DNA of 64,000 nt from Planctomycetota bacterium (lineage in GTDB: Bacteria > Planctomycetota > UBA8742 > UBA2392), in the NCBI GenBank assembly GCA_003576915.1, contig QEVF01000018.1:25804-89803 (forward strand), written 5' to 3'. Made by a program: the position numbers and the translations under genes. Shown here one piece after another: positions 45,493 to 54,440 of this stretch; position 1 is the first letter of the stretch; every line of letters starts with the position of its first letter. Under the pieces are notes generated by a model. It searched no databases and had not been told where the DNA came from. It worked only from the letters and a program-made list of their open reading frames with translations.

Positions 45493-46797
45493 ATGGACAG
45501 GAAGATCGTCGCCGGAGTGGCATTCATCGTTGGGGCCCTGCTGCTGGGGCCCGCGGCCTATTTCTTCGCGCGCCTGGACGCCGAGGGAGAGCTGACGTCC
45601 CTGCGCCGTGAGCGCGAGGCTCTTCTGTCGCGCGCCCAGACGGCCGAGAACGAATCGGCCTCCCTGACGCGCCAGCTGGTCGAGGTCAAGACCGCCGGCT
45701 CGCGCACGGACCACTCCGCAAAGGAAATCGCCTCGGAAGTGGACCGCCTGGCCCGGGAAAAGGGCGAGGCCACGGACCGCGCGCAGCAGGCCGAAGCAGA
45801 CCTGCTCAAGGCGCGCAACGAAGCTGAAGACCTGCGCCGCAGGAACGAGGCCGAACTGGACCGCCTCAAGGGCGTGCTCGAGAAGCACGGCATTTACGAG
45901 CACCTCTCCGCCGAGGAAATCCAGGCCCGCATGGCCGACGGCGAGGAGCGTTTCCGCCGCGCCTTTGAGGGCAAGGACAAGCAGGGCGTGATGAAGGCCA
46001 TGGCCGATCTCCAGAAACTGGGCCCTTCGGCCTACGACAAGTGCATCGAGCTTTGGCTGCTGGCCGCCGAAGACTTCGGCACGGGCGAAAACTGGGGCAA
46101 GGGCGCCAATACCCTGGGCCTGAACTTTCAGGAGTATGTCTCGCTGATCAGCAACTTCGAGCTGGTGAAGTACGGCGTGACGGACCCCAAGGTGAACGAG
46201 GCGTTCAGGATCAACTCTCTGTACGGGCTGCCCTGGTGGACTGGGGAGCCCACCAGCCAGCGCGCCAAGCTGGCGGGCGACGCCCTGCTCAACTCCAGCG
46301 GCTATACCTCGGTGGCTGCCATCGAGGCGCTCAAGGACATTCCTGACCCGGCATCCGTGCGCTACCTCTCCGACTACCTCGGCAAGAACGCCGACAACGC
46401 CGACGGGCGCCGCCAGGCCATCACCGTCCTGGCGCAGAAGAACACGCCCGAGGCCTGGGCCGCCATTGAGAAGGCCGCCGCCAGCGACCGTGACGAGCGC
46501 GTGCGGGAAGCCGCGCGCCAGGCCCAGCTCACACGCGACCCCAAGGCAACGGGTGTGATGATCACCTGGGTGGACGCCAACGGACAGGGCGCCCTGGCGG
46601 GCATCCGGGTCGGGGACATCATGGTCAGCTACAACGGGCGAGCCACGAAGACGCTGGGCGACGTCAATGAGGCCAAGAAGACGGTGGCCGAGGGCGCCTC
46701 GGCGCCGGTGAAGATCGTGCGCGGCGAGGAGACCCTGGAACTCACGCTCGCCCCCGGGCAGATCGGCATCAACGGCGTGTCCGTGACCGCCAAATGA
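45493..46797 (+). CDS. Membrane-anchored coiled-coil, HEAT and PDZ protein
   Basis: A 434-aa protein. One N-terminal membrane helix (residues 6-26) is followed by a long coiled coil (about 30-135, heptads rich in Glu, Arg and Ala), a helical region with HEAT-like repeats (about 255-350: TSVAAIEALKDIPDPASVRYLSDYL, QAITVLAQKNTPEAWAAIEKAA), and a C-terminal PDZ domain (about 352-430: VMITWVDANGQGALAGIRVGDIMVSYNG). PDZ domains of this type bind C-terminal peptides and are common in periplasmic quality-control proteins. No protease domain is present, so it is more likely a scaffold. It ends at a strong terminator. Confidence 0.75.
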   Translation: MDRKIVAGVAFIVGALLLGPAAYFFARLDAEGELTSLRREREALLSRAQTAENESASLTRQLVEVKTAGSRTDHSAKEIASEVDRLAREKGEATDRAQQAEADLLKARNEAEDLRRRNEAELDRLKGVLEKHGIYEHLSAEEIQARMADGEERFRRAFEGKDKQGVMKAMADLQKLGPSAYDKCIELWLLAAEDFGTGENWGKGANTLGLNFQEYVSLISNFELVKYGVTDPKVNEAFRINSLYGLPWWTGEPTSQRAKLAGDALLNSSGYTSVAAIEALKDIPDPASVRYLSDYLGKNADNADGRRQAITVLAQKNTPEAWAAIEKAAASDRDERVREAARQAQLTRDPKATGVMITWVDANGQGALAGIRVGDIMVSYNGRATKTLGDVNEAKKTVAEGASAPVKIVRGEETLELTLAPGQIGINGVSVTAK

Positions 46798-46826
46798 GAA
46801 CTGCCCGGAGTCCCGGGCAGTCTCTC
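46796..46826. terminator. Bidirectional terminator
   Basis: Stem GAGA-ACTGCCCGG with CCGGGCAGT-TCTC, loop AGTC, between the convergent genes ending at 46797 and 46848. Only the last two bases of the PDZ gene overlap the stem. Confidence 0.75.
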
Positions 46827-46847
46827 GATCAGGTTGAACGCGACGTT

Positions 46848-47864
46848 CTAACGGGAGACGACGGCGTCGCCCGTGGTGCGCTCGGCGGGGGCCACCAGCG
46901 CGGGCCTGGCCGCGTCGGTGCCGAGGTCGAGCATGCCCGTGGCGAACAGGACGGCGACGAGCGTCGAGATGATGGCCAGACCGACGGCGCTTCCGGCGAC
47001 CCACATCATGCGCCTCGCGCTCTTGTGCATGTGCTCTTCCATGCGCGCGAAGTAGCGGCCCTGCTCGCGATTGAGTGAAGCCAGTTGTTCGGCCTGCTTG
47101 CGGGCCACCTCGAGGTGGTGGCGGCGCTGGGAGCGGCGCGTGGCTTCGGCGGCCTTGGCCTGGGCCTGAACACCCGCCAGCTGGGCCTGCTGGAACTGCT
47201 CCATGCGGGTGACGGCTTCCTTCAGTTCCTCGCTCTTGCCCTTTTCGTTGGTGACGAGGGACTCGACCATGACCTTGACCTGCTCGCTCTGCGTGCGGGC
47301 CTCGTTGTTGGTGCGTTCCAGTTCGCGCGTCAGCTCATCGAGCGCCACGACCTGCTGCTTGGCCGCCTGGGGCAGCTCGCACACGGCCTGAACAAAGGCC
47401 GGCAGCGGCTTGAGCGATTCAATCACCACCTGGTTGGCGCAGGCCTGCTCGTCCAGCGCGACCTTGAGGGCGGCCAGCGCCTTGGTCTGCTCTTCGCCGT
47501 TGGGAATCACCTCGCGCAGCATGGTCGGCAGCTTGGTCAGCGTCTCAATCAGCCGGCTCTGTCCCAGGGACTGGGCATGCAGGCGCTGCCCCAGTGAGCG
47601 GATGTGCGTGGACAGGTCCGTGAAGCCGTTCTTCATTTCAATCAGGGCCCGGGTGCGCACGCTCACGCCGCTGAGCCCCAGAGAATCCACAGGCGCCAGC
47701 AGCCGGCTGTTGAGGCTGGCCACTTCGGTCAGGTCGATGCCGTCTTCGTCCATGACGATGACCGGGTTGTGGTCCGGGTTGTCACTGGGCAGCACATAGT
47801 TGTCGCGCGCCGGGCCGGCCGTGTTGTCGCGCCTGCGGAAGAGTCGAGTGATGAACTTGAGCAT
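46848..47864 (-). CDS. Tail-anchored coiled-coil protein, function unknown
   Basis: A 338-aa protein taken from the ATG at 47864 (MLKFITRLFRRRD); two earlier in-frame starts exist and no position has a clear ribosome binding site. A basic N-terminus is followed by alpha-helical and coiled-coil segments (about 80-250, including EVARKQAEQLASLNREQGRYFARMEE further on) and one membrane helix near residues 285-307, leaving a short C-terminal tail. The topology resembles a membrane-tethered spacer or scaffold. No family is recognised. It is convergent with the PDZ gene and could be a partner, but nothing in the sequence proves that. Confidence 0.6.
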   Translation of the reverse strand: MLKFITRLFRRRDNTAGPARDNYVLPSDNPDHNPVIVMDEDGIDLTEVASLNSRLLAPVDSLGLSGVSVRTRALIEMKNGFTDLSTHIRSLGQRLHAQSLGQSRLIETLTKLPTMLREVIPNGEEQTKALAALKVALDEQACANQVVIESLKPLPAFVQAVCELPQAAKQQVVALDELTRELERTNNEARTQSEQVKVMVESLVTNEKGKSEELKEAVTRMEQFQQAQLAGVQAQAKAAEATRRSQRRHHLEVARKQAEQLASLNREQGRYFARMEEHMHKSARRMMWVAGSAVGLAIISTLVAVLFATGMLDLGTDAARPALVAPAERTTGDAVVSR

Positions 47865-47956
47865 GGTTGTACCCGCGTAAAAGGACATGCGCGCAACGGC
47901 GCGCATGTTTTTATCGGGAACTTGCGGGCTGCCCCTTCACCAAAATCCCGCGCCGC

Positions 47957-49087
47957 TCACCGCAGGTGGTCGGTGCCGCGCTGAAGGTAGGCGATGATGG
48001 TCTCGCGCAGGCCGTCGTCCCACTCGTGACGCTGGGCGCGGGAAACGGCGGCGTAGGCCTCGTAGCTCTCCATCCTCATCAGCGCCCAGTAGGCGGCCTC
48101 GCGCACCCAGGGCTCGGCGTGGCGGGCCGCCTTCTCCAGCGCCGGCACCAGGGCCGCGTCGCGCAGGTTGCCGGCCACAATGGCCGCGTTGCGCACCAGG
48201 CGCGCCGTGCCCGCCCGCTCAAGCGCCGTGCCCGCAATGCGGCGCTCGAGCTGCTCGGGCTTGAGCGCCAGCACCTTGTGCAGGGTCAGGGTTTCCAGTT
48301 CCTCGGGCGCCTGCGCCAAAGCCTCCGGCGCCTTGCGGTTCCAGGGGCAGACTTCCTGGCAGATGTCGCAACCGAACAGCCAGCCACCCATGGCTTCACG
48401 GAACTCGGGCGCAATGGGGCCGTCGTGCTCAATCGTCAGGTAACTGATGCAGCGCCGCGCATCGAGCACGAAGGGCTCCGGAAATGCCCGCGTCGGGCAG
48501 GCATCGAGGCAGGCCGTGCAGGTGCCGCAGTGGTCTTGGGCCGCTTCGTCGGGCTCAAGCTCGAGGCTGGTGGCCACCAGCGCCAGCAGCTTCCAGCTTC
48601 CGCTCTGCGGGTCAATCAGAAGGGTGTGCTTGCCCTGCCAGCCCAATCCCGCCTTGGCCGCCAGCTCCCGCTCCAGAAAGGGCCCCGTATCCTGGTACCA
48701 CAGCGCCTGGCTGCCCGGCGCCAGCCGCTTCATCGCCCGCTCAAGGTCCAGCAGGCGCGGCTTGTAGACCTCATGATAATCGAGTGCGCGGGCATAGCGG
48801 GCCAAGCGCGAAAGCACGCTGTCCTCCGGCAGGTCATCGGGCAGTGAAGGCGCATAGTCCAGCGCGAGCATGACGAAGCTTCGCACCCAGGGATAGCGCA
48901 CACGGATGTCCTCCCTGAACTCCGGGGCGCGCTCCAGCCAGTTCATGGTGCCGTGGTAGCCGCGCTTGAGCCACTCACGAAAGAAGGCGCCATGGGCTGT
49001 GGGGCCGGCAGCGGCCACGCGCACGGATTCGAAGCCGCGCTCGCGGCAGAGCAGCAGTACGGCGTCCTTGGCCTGTTGCGGGGTCAT
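47957..49087 (-). CDS. queG: Epoxyqueuosine reductase
   Basis: A 376-aa cobalamin-dependent iron-sulfur enzyme that makes queuosine in tRNA from epoxyqueuosine. The start at 49087 (MTPQQAKD) is the position of the usual N-terminus. Key features are the conserved WYQDTGPFLERELAAKAGLGWQGKHT, two 4Fe-4S motifs CGTCTACLDACPT and CDICQEVCPWN, and ISYLTIEHDG. A C-terminal HEAT-like tail (about 290-376) contains PBS lyase-type repeats known in the family. A TACAAT -10-like box sits nine bases before the ATG. Confidence 0.95.
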   Translation of the reverse strand: MTPQQAKDAVLLLCRERGFESVRVAAAGPTAHGAFFREWLKRGYHGTMNWLERAPEFREDIRVRYPWVRSFVMLALDYAPSLPDDLPEDSVLSRLARYARALDYHEVYKPRLLDLERAMKRLAPGSQALWYQDTGPFLERELAAKAGLGWQGKHTLLIDPQSGSWKLLALVATSLELEPDEAAQDHCGTCTACLDACPTRAFPEPFVLDARRCISYLTIEHDGPIAPEFREAMGGWLFGCDICQEVCPWNRKAPEALAQAPEELETLTLHKVLALKPEQLERRIAGTALERAGTARLVRNAAIVAGNLRDAALVPALEKAARHAEPWVREAAYWALMRMESYEAYAAVSRAQRHEWDDGLRETIIAYLQRGTDHLR

Positions 49088-49171
49088 GGGGCGGGGATTG
49101 TACGCGGGCGGCGACACTTTCCACGGCCCAAAAGGCGAGACGGCGGCGCGGCTTCATGCCAGAATCAGGCC

Positions 49172-49918
49172 ATGGTTCGGGTGGTGCTCGTGATCTTCAG
49201 CCTGACACTGGCGCTGGCGGCGCTCCGGGCGCCAAGGCTTGCCCAGCCGTCGGCGCGCCCGGCGGCTCCCCTTGCCCGCTTTGACGGCACCCAGATCCAA
49301 CTGGCCTGGCAACTGCCCGCGGGGCCGGGCCATGAGCGCGTGATCATTTATCGCCGCCAGGAAGGCCAGAGCTTTGCCGAAGTGGCCCAGGTCGAGGCTG
49401 AGGCCCTGGCCTGGTCTGACGGCGCCGTGAGCGCGGGCCAGACCTGGGAGTACTGCCTGTCCTTCCGGTCACGCGCCGGCGCCCTGAGCGAGAAGTCGGC
49501 CCCGGTCACGGTGACCACGGGGGCCACCCAGCGCCTGCGCTTTCGGGGCGGCTCCATGACCCGCGGCATCTTCGAGATCTCGGCCGTTGCGCAGGGCCGC
49601 CGCTACGACGAAACGTTCGTCCATGCCGCCGGCGAAGAGATCGGCGACTTGCGCCGTGTCGAGGGCCAGAGCGCTCCGCTGGATTTCCGGCTGGGGTACA
49701 GGCTCGTGGCCCTGCGTGTTGAAACCACCGCGCCTCAGGGCCAAACGCGCGACATCCTGCTTGATGAGCGCGGGCAGCCCCTCAAACATATGGGGGGCGC
49801 CCGGGTGGAACTGGCCCTGCCCGTGAAGGGCGAGTTGCGTGAGCGCGTCGTGGCCGAGATCGAGGCCAAGGGCGGGCGCCGCTTCACCCTGATCGAAGGC
49901 GAGGGTCTGGCCCCCTGA
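49172..49918 (+). CDS. Exported fibronectin III-like protein
   Basis: A 248-aa protein with an N-terminal hydrophobic export signal (VRVVLVIFSLTLALAALRAPRLAQ). Residues about 35-115 form a fibronectin type III-like fold (IQLAWQLPAGPGHERVIIYRRQEGQSFAEVAQV to WEYCLSFRSRAGALSEKSAPVTVT), and a second beta-rich region (about 120-245) has FRGGSMTRGIFEISAV. It probably binds a surface or periplasmic ligand. AGG precedes the ATG by five bases. It ends 4 bp before the convergent glnE stop. Confidence 0.6.
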   Translation: MVRVVLVIFSLTLALAALRAPRLAQPSARPAAPLARFDGTQIQLAWQLPAGPGHERVIIYRRQEGQSFAEVAQVEAEALAWSDGAVSAGQTWEYCLSFRSRAGALSEKSAPVTVTTGATQRLRFRGGSMTRGIFEISAVAQGRRYDETFVHAAGEEIGDLRRVEGQSAPLDFRLGYRLVALRVETTAPQGQTRDILLDERGQPLKHMGGARVELALPVKGELRERVVAEIEAKGGRRFTLIEGEGLAP

Positions 49919-49922
49919 ATCG

Positions 49923-52900
49923 TCAACGCACGTATTTATTGAACGCGGCCCGCGCATTGGACTTGTGGTACTCCAGCTCCTGGCGCAGTTGTTCCAGCGC
50001 CGAGAGTCCGCCGCCCGGCGCAAAGCCCGCGCGGCGCGCGAACAGCTCGGCTTCCTCGCCCTCGGGCAGGGCGTCGTGGGGCTCCCCGTCGAGCAGTTGC
50101 ATGCGGTTCATGATCTGGCGCAGGAAGGCATAGGCGCCCAGCAGCGAGTCGTGGTCCGCCACGCTGATGAGCCGCTCGGCGCGGCAGGCCTCGATGGCCT
50201 CAAACATGCCCGGCTGGCGCAACACCGGGCGCCTGGCTCCGTGGGCCAGTTGCAGGAACTCGATGACGAACTCGACATCGTGCAGGCCGCCGGCGGCGCG
50301 CTTGAGGTCGCCTCTGGGGGCATGGGCCATGACGCGCTCGCGCATCTCGCGGGTCAGGGCCGCGGCATCGGCCACGGCGAGGGGATGGGCAAAAGCTTCG
50401 AGGGCGCGGGTGACGCGAAGGGCCAGGGGCGTGCTTGGGCCGAACAGCACGCGGGCGCGCGTGCAGGCCAGGCGCTCCCAGAACTGGGCCTGCTCGGCGA
50501 GGTAGCGCTCGAACTCCTCGACACCGACGGCCAGGCTGCTCTTGCCGCCGTGGGGCCGCAGCCGCAGGTCCACGCGGTACAGCGCGCCTCGCTCGCTGGC
50601 GCTGGACAGCATGTCAGAGGCGCGCCGGGCCACGCGCGTGAAGAAGCTCTGGGCCAGGGCCGCCTTTGACGGCTCAAGACCGGCCGTGTCATAGATGAAC
50701 ACGAGGTCAAGGTCGCTGGCGTAGTTCAAGGCGCGCGAGCCCAATTTGCCCATGCCCAGCACGCACAGCGCCCCGCCCAGCGCCGCACCCGGCAAGGCTT
50801 CGCGGCGGCCTTCCTCGCGCAGGGCCTGCTCAAGCGCTGCTTCAAGCACGACCTCGGCCACCACGCACAGCTCGCGCAGCGTTTCGGGCAGCGGGGTGCG
50901 CTCGCTGATGTCGAAGAGGCCGATGCGCAGGAGTTCGACGTCGCGCTGCCAGTAAAGCGCATCAAGCACGTCGGCCGAGGCCAGCACGCGGGCCGAAAGT
51001 TCCGCGCGCAGGCGCTCCTGGTCCAGGCGCGTGAAGGTCTGGAGGTTGTCGATGAACTCATCGACCAGGCCGGGACGGCGGCAGAGAATGTCTGACAGCC
51101 AGCGTGACTGGGCCGCGATGTTGCCGAACACCGCCAGGGCGCGCGGGTCCTCGGCCACCAGTTCAAACAGCATGGTCTTGGCGCCCAGGCGCCCCGTGAT
51201 GCGCTCGAAGTTCATGAGCGTGAAGTCAGGGTCCGGCGTCTTGCCCGTGAAGTCCAGAAGGGCCGGCATCATCGAGGCCAGATACTTGCGCGCCCGTGGC
51301 CCGAACAGCCGGTTCTCCGGCGTCTCTTCGGCCAGCTCCCGGATCAGCCGCAACGCCAGGGCCGGGTCCTTGAAGCCGTAACGCGCCAGCAGGCGCCGGG
51401 CTTCCTCTTCATTGGGGTCGGGGTCCAGCACCAGCTCGCTTTCCGCCGGCGCATGCTGGGTCGAGAACAGGCCCGCGAACAGCCGCACCAGCAGGCCCCG
51501 CACCCTCAGAGTGTGCGCCTTGAGGTCATTGATCATCGCGCGCCCGGGGCTGAGTACCGCGCGGCTCTGGCCCGCGGCGCGGCGCGCCTCAAGGTCGGCC
51601 GTCTGCTGGGGCGCATAGCCCAGGCAGCGGGCGACGCGCTCTATGTCCGTGCGGCTTTCCGGCACCCGATAGGTCTGCAATCCCTCCCAGAGCTGCAGCC
51701 TGTGCTCGATGCCGCGCAGGAAGCGGTAAGCCTGTGCCAGTTCGTCAGCCTCGGCGCGCTTGAGCACGCCGTTTTGCGCCAGCGCCTTGAGGGCGCCCAG
51801 CGTGTCCTGCACGCGCAGCGCAGGCAGGCGGCCGCCATTGAGCAGTTGCAGGAACTGCGTGACGAACTCGATGTCGCGGATGCCGCCAAAGCCGTGCTTG
51901 AGGTCGCGGAAGGTGTCCTGCCCGGCCTCGGCCCGCTGCTCGATCTGCCGCTTGAGGCCCTTGATCTCGTTGATCTCCCCCACCGTCAGATACTTGCGGT
52001 AGATCCATGGCGTGAGCCGGGCGAACATGGCCTCGCCCAGCTCCAGATCGCCGGCGCAGGGCCGCGCCTTGAGCAGGGCCTGGCGCTCCAGGGTCGAGCC
52101 AAACGAGAAGTAATACTGGACCGTGCTCTCCAGCCCCCGGGCCAGCCGCCCCTTCTTGCCGTCGGGCCGCAGGCGGGTATCCACACGGAAGACGTTGCCG
52201 TCCTCCGTGACCTGATCGATCAGCGGAATCATGGCCTCGGCGATCTTGACGGCGAATTCCTGTCCGGTTAGGCCGCGCCCTTCCTGGGGCTGGGCGGGTT
52301 CGCCGTCAAAGACGAAGCTCAGGTCGATGTCCGAGGCGTAGTTCAGCTCGCGCGCCCCGAGCTTGCCGAAGGCAATCACGCAGAACCTGAAGTCGCCTCC
52401 CGCGGGCAGGGCGCGGCGCTGGGCAATCTCGCCTTTGGCGTACTCACAGGCCACCTGCAACGCGCCATCGGCCAGGGCACTGATCTCGGCCGTGACGGCC
52501 TCCAGGGGAAACTGAAGGGCGCGCTCGTGATACAGCACGCGCGTGGCAAAGTCGCGGTGCGTCAGGCGCAGCGCCGCCAGAACCTCCACGCCCTGCGCCA
52601 GGCGCTCGCGCCCGCGATTGATGATCTGCTCTTTGGTGACAGGCTGGGCCAGCTCCTCGACGGAGAGCCCCATGAACTCCCGCCAGCCCCCGCGCACAAG
52701 ATGGTTGGCCAAAGGACGCGAATGGCCCAGCAGGACGAACAGCCGCGAGAAGGCCTCCGGCAGTTGCAGTGAAAGCTGCACGAACTCCGAGGCCGATTCA
52801 GGCGTCGCCACCAGGCGCTCGATGGCACGCACGGAGTCTTCGGGCGAAGGCGAGGCCTCCAGCGCGCGGGCCAGCATGTCAACCAAGGCCTCCGCCGCCC

Positions 52901-53036
52901 CCGAACCCACGCCCCGCAACGCACGGCGGATTTCTTCGGCGGCAAGCTGCAACGCTTCGCCGCCCATGGGCTCCATTCCCTCTTCCGTCGAGGGGGGCAG
53001 GGGCCAGTCCACTTTGCGGGGATCGGGCAACTCCAT
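49923..53036 (-). CDS. glnE: Bifunctional glutamine synthetase adenylyltransferase/deadenylase
   Basis: A 1037-aa enzyme that adenylylates and deadenylylates glutamine synthetase in nitrogen control. The two nucleotidyltransferase domains are both complete: GARELNYASDIDLSFVF (about residue 226) and GSRALNYASDLDLVFIY (about 768), each with the catalytic Asp-x-Asp. The typical HGFGGIRDIEFVTQFLQL and GGLHDVEFVIEFLQL motifs follow them. Length and order match the family. A TATACT -10 box lies six bases before the ATG, as at tetR, suggesting a leaderless or near-leaderless mRNA. GlnB and GlnA are not in the window. Confidence 0.96.
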   Translation of the reverse strand: MELPDPRKVDWPLPPSTEEGMEPMGGEALQLAAEEIRRALRGVGSGAAEALVDMLARALEASPSPEDSVRAIERLVATPESASEFVQLSLQLPEAFSRLFVLLGHSRPLANHLVRGGWREFMGLSVEELAQPVTKEQIINRGRERLAQGVEVLAALRLTHRDFATRVLYHERALQFPLEAVTAEISALADGALQVACEYAKGEIAQRRALPAGGDFRFCVIAFGKLGARELNYASDIDLSFVFDGEPAQPQEGRGLTGQEFAVKIAEAMIPLIDQVTEDGNVFRVDTRLRPDGKKGRLARGLESTVQYYFSFGSTLERQALLKARPCAGDLELGEAMFARLTPWIYRKYLTVGEINEIKGLKRQIEQRAEAGQDTFRDLKHGFGGIRDIEFVTQFLQLLNGGRLPALRVQDTLGALKALAQNGVLKRAEADELAQAYRFLRGIEHRLQLWEGLQTYRVPESRTDIERVARCLGYAPQQTADLEARRAAGQSRAVLSPGRAMINDLKAHTLRVRGLLVRLFAGLFSTQHAPAESELVLDPDPNEEEARRLLARYGFKDPALALRLIRELAEETPENRLFGPRARKYLASMMPALLDFTGKTPDPDFTLMNFERITGRLGAKTMLFELVAEDPRALAVFGNIAAQSRWLSDILCRRPGLVDEFIDNLQTFTRLDQERLRAELSARVLASADVLDALYWQRDVELLRIGLFDISERTPLPETLRELCVVAEVVLEAALEQALREEGRREALPGAALGGALCVLGMGKLGSRALNYASDLDLVFIYDTAGLEPSKAALAQSFFTRVARRASDMLSSASERGALYRVDLRLRPHGGKSSLAVGVEEFERYLAEQAQFWERLACTRARVLFGPSTPLALRVTRALEAFAHPLAVADAAALTREMRERVMAHAPRGDLKRAAGGLHDVEFVIEFLQLAHGARRPVLRQPGMFEAIEACRAERLISVADHDSLLGAYAFLRQIMNRMQLLDGEPHDALPEGEEAELFARRAGFAPGGGLSALEQLRQELEYHKSNARAAFNKYVR

Positions 53037-53073
53037 CGCCCGAGTATAGCAGTGCCGGGAAGCCCCAAACCTG

Positions 53074-53265
53074 TCAGGCCCGCACGTCGAGGCTGCGGCC
53101 CAACTGCGTGGCCTCCTGCACCAGCTTCTGCATCTCTTCGCCCGTGGCTTTCTGAACCTGCATGACCTTCTTCAGGGCCGCGACTTCAAAGGCCATCTCC
53201 GTGCGCATCTGCTGAGGGCGCAGCAGAATCGAGGCAAGGTCACTGTTGCTGAACTGGATTTCCAT
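53074..53265 (-). CDS. YjfB-like small putative motility protein
   Basis: A 63-aa helical protein (MEIQFSNSDLASILLRPQ, then FEVAALKKVMQVQKATGEEMQKLVQEA). The Val-x-x-Leu-Lys-Lys-x-Met-x-x-x-Lys-x-x-x-x-x-Met pattern resembles YjfB proteins encoded near flagellar genes, although no motility gene is visible here. GGAG is five bases before the ATG at 53265. An AT-rich promoter-like stretch with TTGACA lies just upstream (53285-53322). It is transcribed divergently from the STAS gene. Confidence 0.55.
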   Translation of the reverse strand: MEIQFSNSDLASILLRPQQMRTEMAFEVAALKKVMQVQKATGEEMQKLVQEATQLGRSLDVRA

Positions 53266-53408
53266 GGCGGCTCCAGGAGTCACTTGAACGCAAACTATAT
53301 AATCTGCCAAGTTTGTCAATATGCAAAATCCGGCCCCCGCGCTCCGAAATCCCGTTCTTGCGTTCAGTACCCGCCCCTTCATGCCGATGCAGAGCCGGGA
53401 GATTGCCC

Positions 53409-53918
53409 ATGGTCAGGAAAATCACGCGCCGCTTCACCGAGACCCTGCGCCGCATTGACCGCGCCCTCACGCGCGAGCGGGAAATCGAAGCCGCCTTCCC
53501 GCAATCACTGGCGGGGACCTGCGAGAACGAAAGCGCCATGCGCGGACGCCTGACATTCCGCAACGCCGGCCTGCTGCGCAATGCCCTCTTCGCGCTGCTG
53601 GGCCAGCGCCGCCGCGTCATCAGCCTGGTCTGTGACCGCGTGGAGTTCTGCGACGGCGCGGCCATCGCCGCGGTGCTGGAGTTCTCCCTCGCCTGCAAAG
53701 AGCAGGGCATTCGCCTGTTCTTCGTGGACCCCAGCGAGAGCCTGTGCGACGCCTTCAGGTTGTATCGCCTCCATTCGATGCTGGACGCCATGAGCACACG
53801 GCAGAGAGTGCTGCCCACCCACCAGGCGGCAGACCTTGGCGAAGACGCCCTGGTGATCGTGCTCGAGGACGAGTTTCCCGATTCCATCCGCATCGAGCCC
53901 GTGCAGGACGCCGCTTGA
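53409..53918 (+). CDS. STAS-domain protein
   Basis: A 169-aa protein from the ATG with GGGAG seven bases upstream. The basic N-terminus (VRKITRRFTETLRRIDRALTRERE) is followed by a STAS-like alpha/beta fold (about 45-135: SAMRGRLTFRNAGLLRNALFALLGQ, VISLVCDRVEFCDGAAIAAVLEFSLACKEQGIRLFFVD). The Asp-Gly-Ala-Ala replaces the Asp-Ser-Ser-Gly of classical anti-anti-sigma factors, so phospho-switching is unlikely; a lipid-transport (MlaB-like) or scaffolding role is possible. It is divergent from the YjfB-like gene. Confidence 0.7.
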   Translation: MVRKITRRFTETLRRIDRALTREREIEAAFPQSLAGTCENESAMRGRLTFRNAGLLRNALFALLGQRRRVISLVCDRVEFCDGAAIAAVLEFSLACKEQGIRLFFVDPSESLCDAFRLYRLHSMLDAMSTRQRVLPTHQAADLGEDALVIVLEDEFPDSIRIEPVQDAA

Positions 53919-53932
53919 GTGCTGCGCCTCAT

Positions 53933-53959
53933 TGACAGCTTGGGGGCTTTCTTTACTTT
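53933..53959 (+). promoter_or_regulatory. tRNA-Ser promoter
   Basis: Consensus TTGACA (53933-53938) followed after 15 bases by TACTTT (53954-53959), 21 bp before the tRNA gene. The -35 box is perfect and the -10 weak, with spacing slightly short. Confidence 0.55.
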
Positions 53960-53980
53960 GTGCCTCTCAATTTCGGCTGC

Positions 53981-54121
<141 letters not shown>

Positions 54122-54199
54122 GCATTGCCGCGGGCCGCTTCGCTTACGCACGGCCCGTGGGCCGTGCTGCTTCGCTTCACGGACAGTCCACCGGACTGT
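54122..54199. other. 78-bp insert between tRNA 3'-half repeats
   Basis: Contains CACGGCCC/GGGCCGTG (54149-54166) and the left arm of a perfect 12-bp hairpin CACGGACAGTCC/GGACTGTCCGTG (54178-54204) whose right arm reaches into the second tRNA 3' half. It has no tRNA-like 5' half and no open coding sense. Confidence 0.7.
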
Positions 54200-54279
<80 letters not shown>

Positions 54280-54329
54280 CCCGCAATGACTGGAACATGC
54301 GGACACAGTTCAGCGGCACAAATCCCGTG

Positions 54330-54350
54330 GCATCGGCGTCCCGCCGATGC
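54330..54350. terminator. Hairpin downstream of U32 peptidase gene
   Basis: GCATCGGCG (54330-54338) and CGCCGATGC (54342-54350). It lies about 90 bp after the U32 stop on the minus strand. No T-run follows, so termination is uncertain. Confidence 0.35.
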
Positions 54351-54440
54351 GTCCCGCGGCACCCCGCCCTCCTCAAAAGGGAACGTCGAGGCAAACAAGG
54401 CCCCCCGATGCTCGCCGCGAGCAGGAGCCTGCGGACGCCT

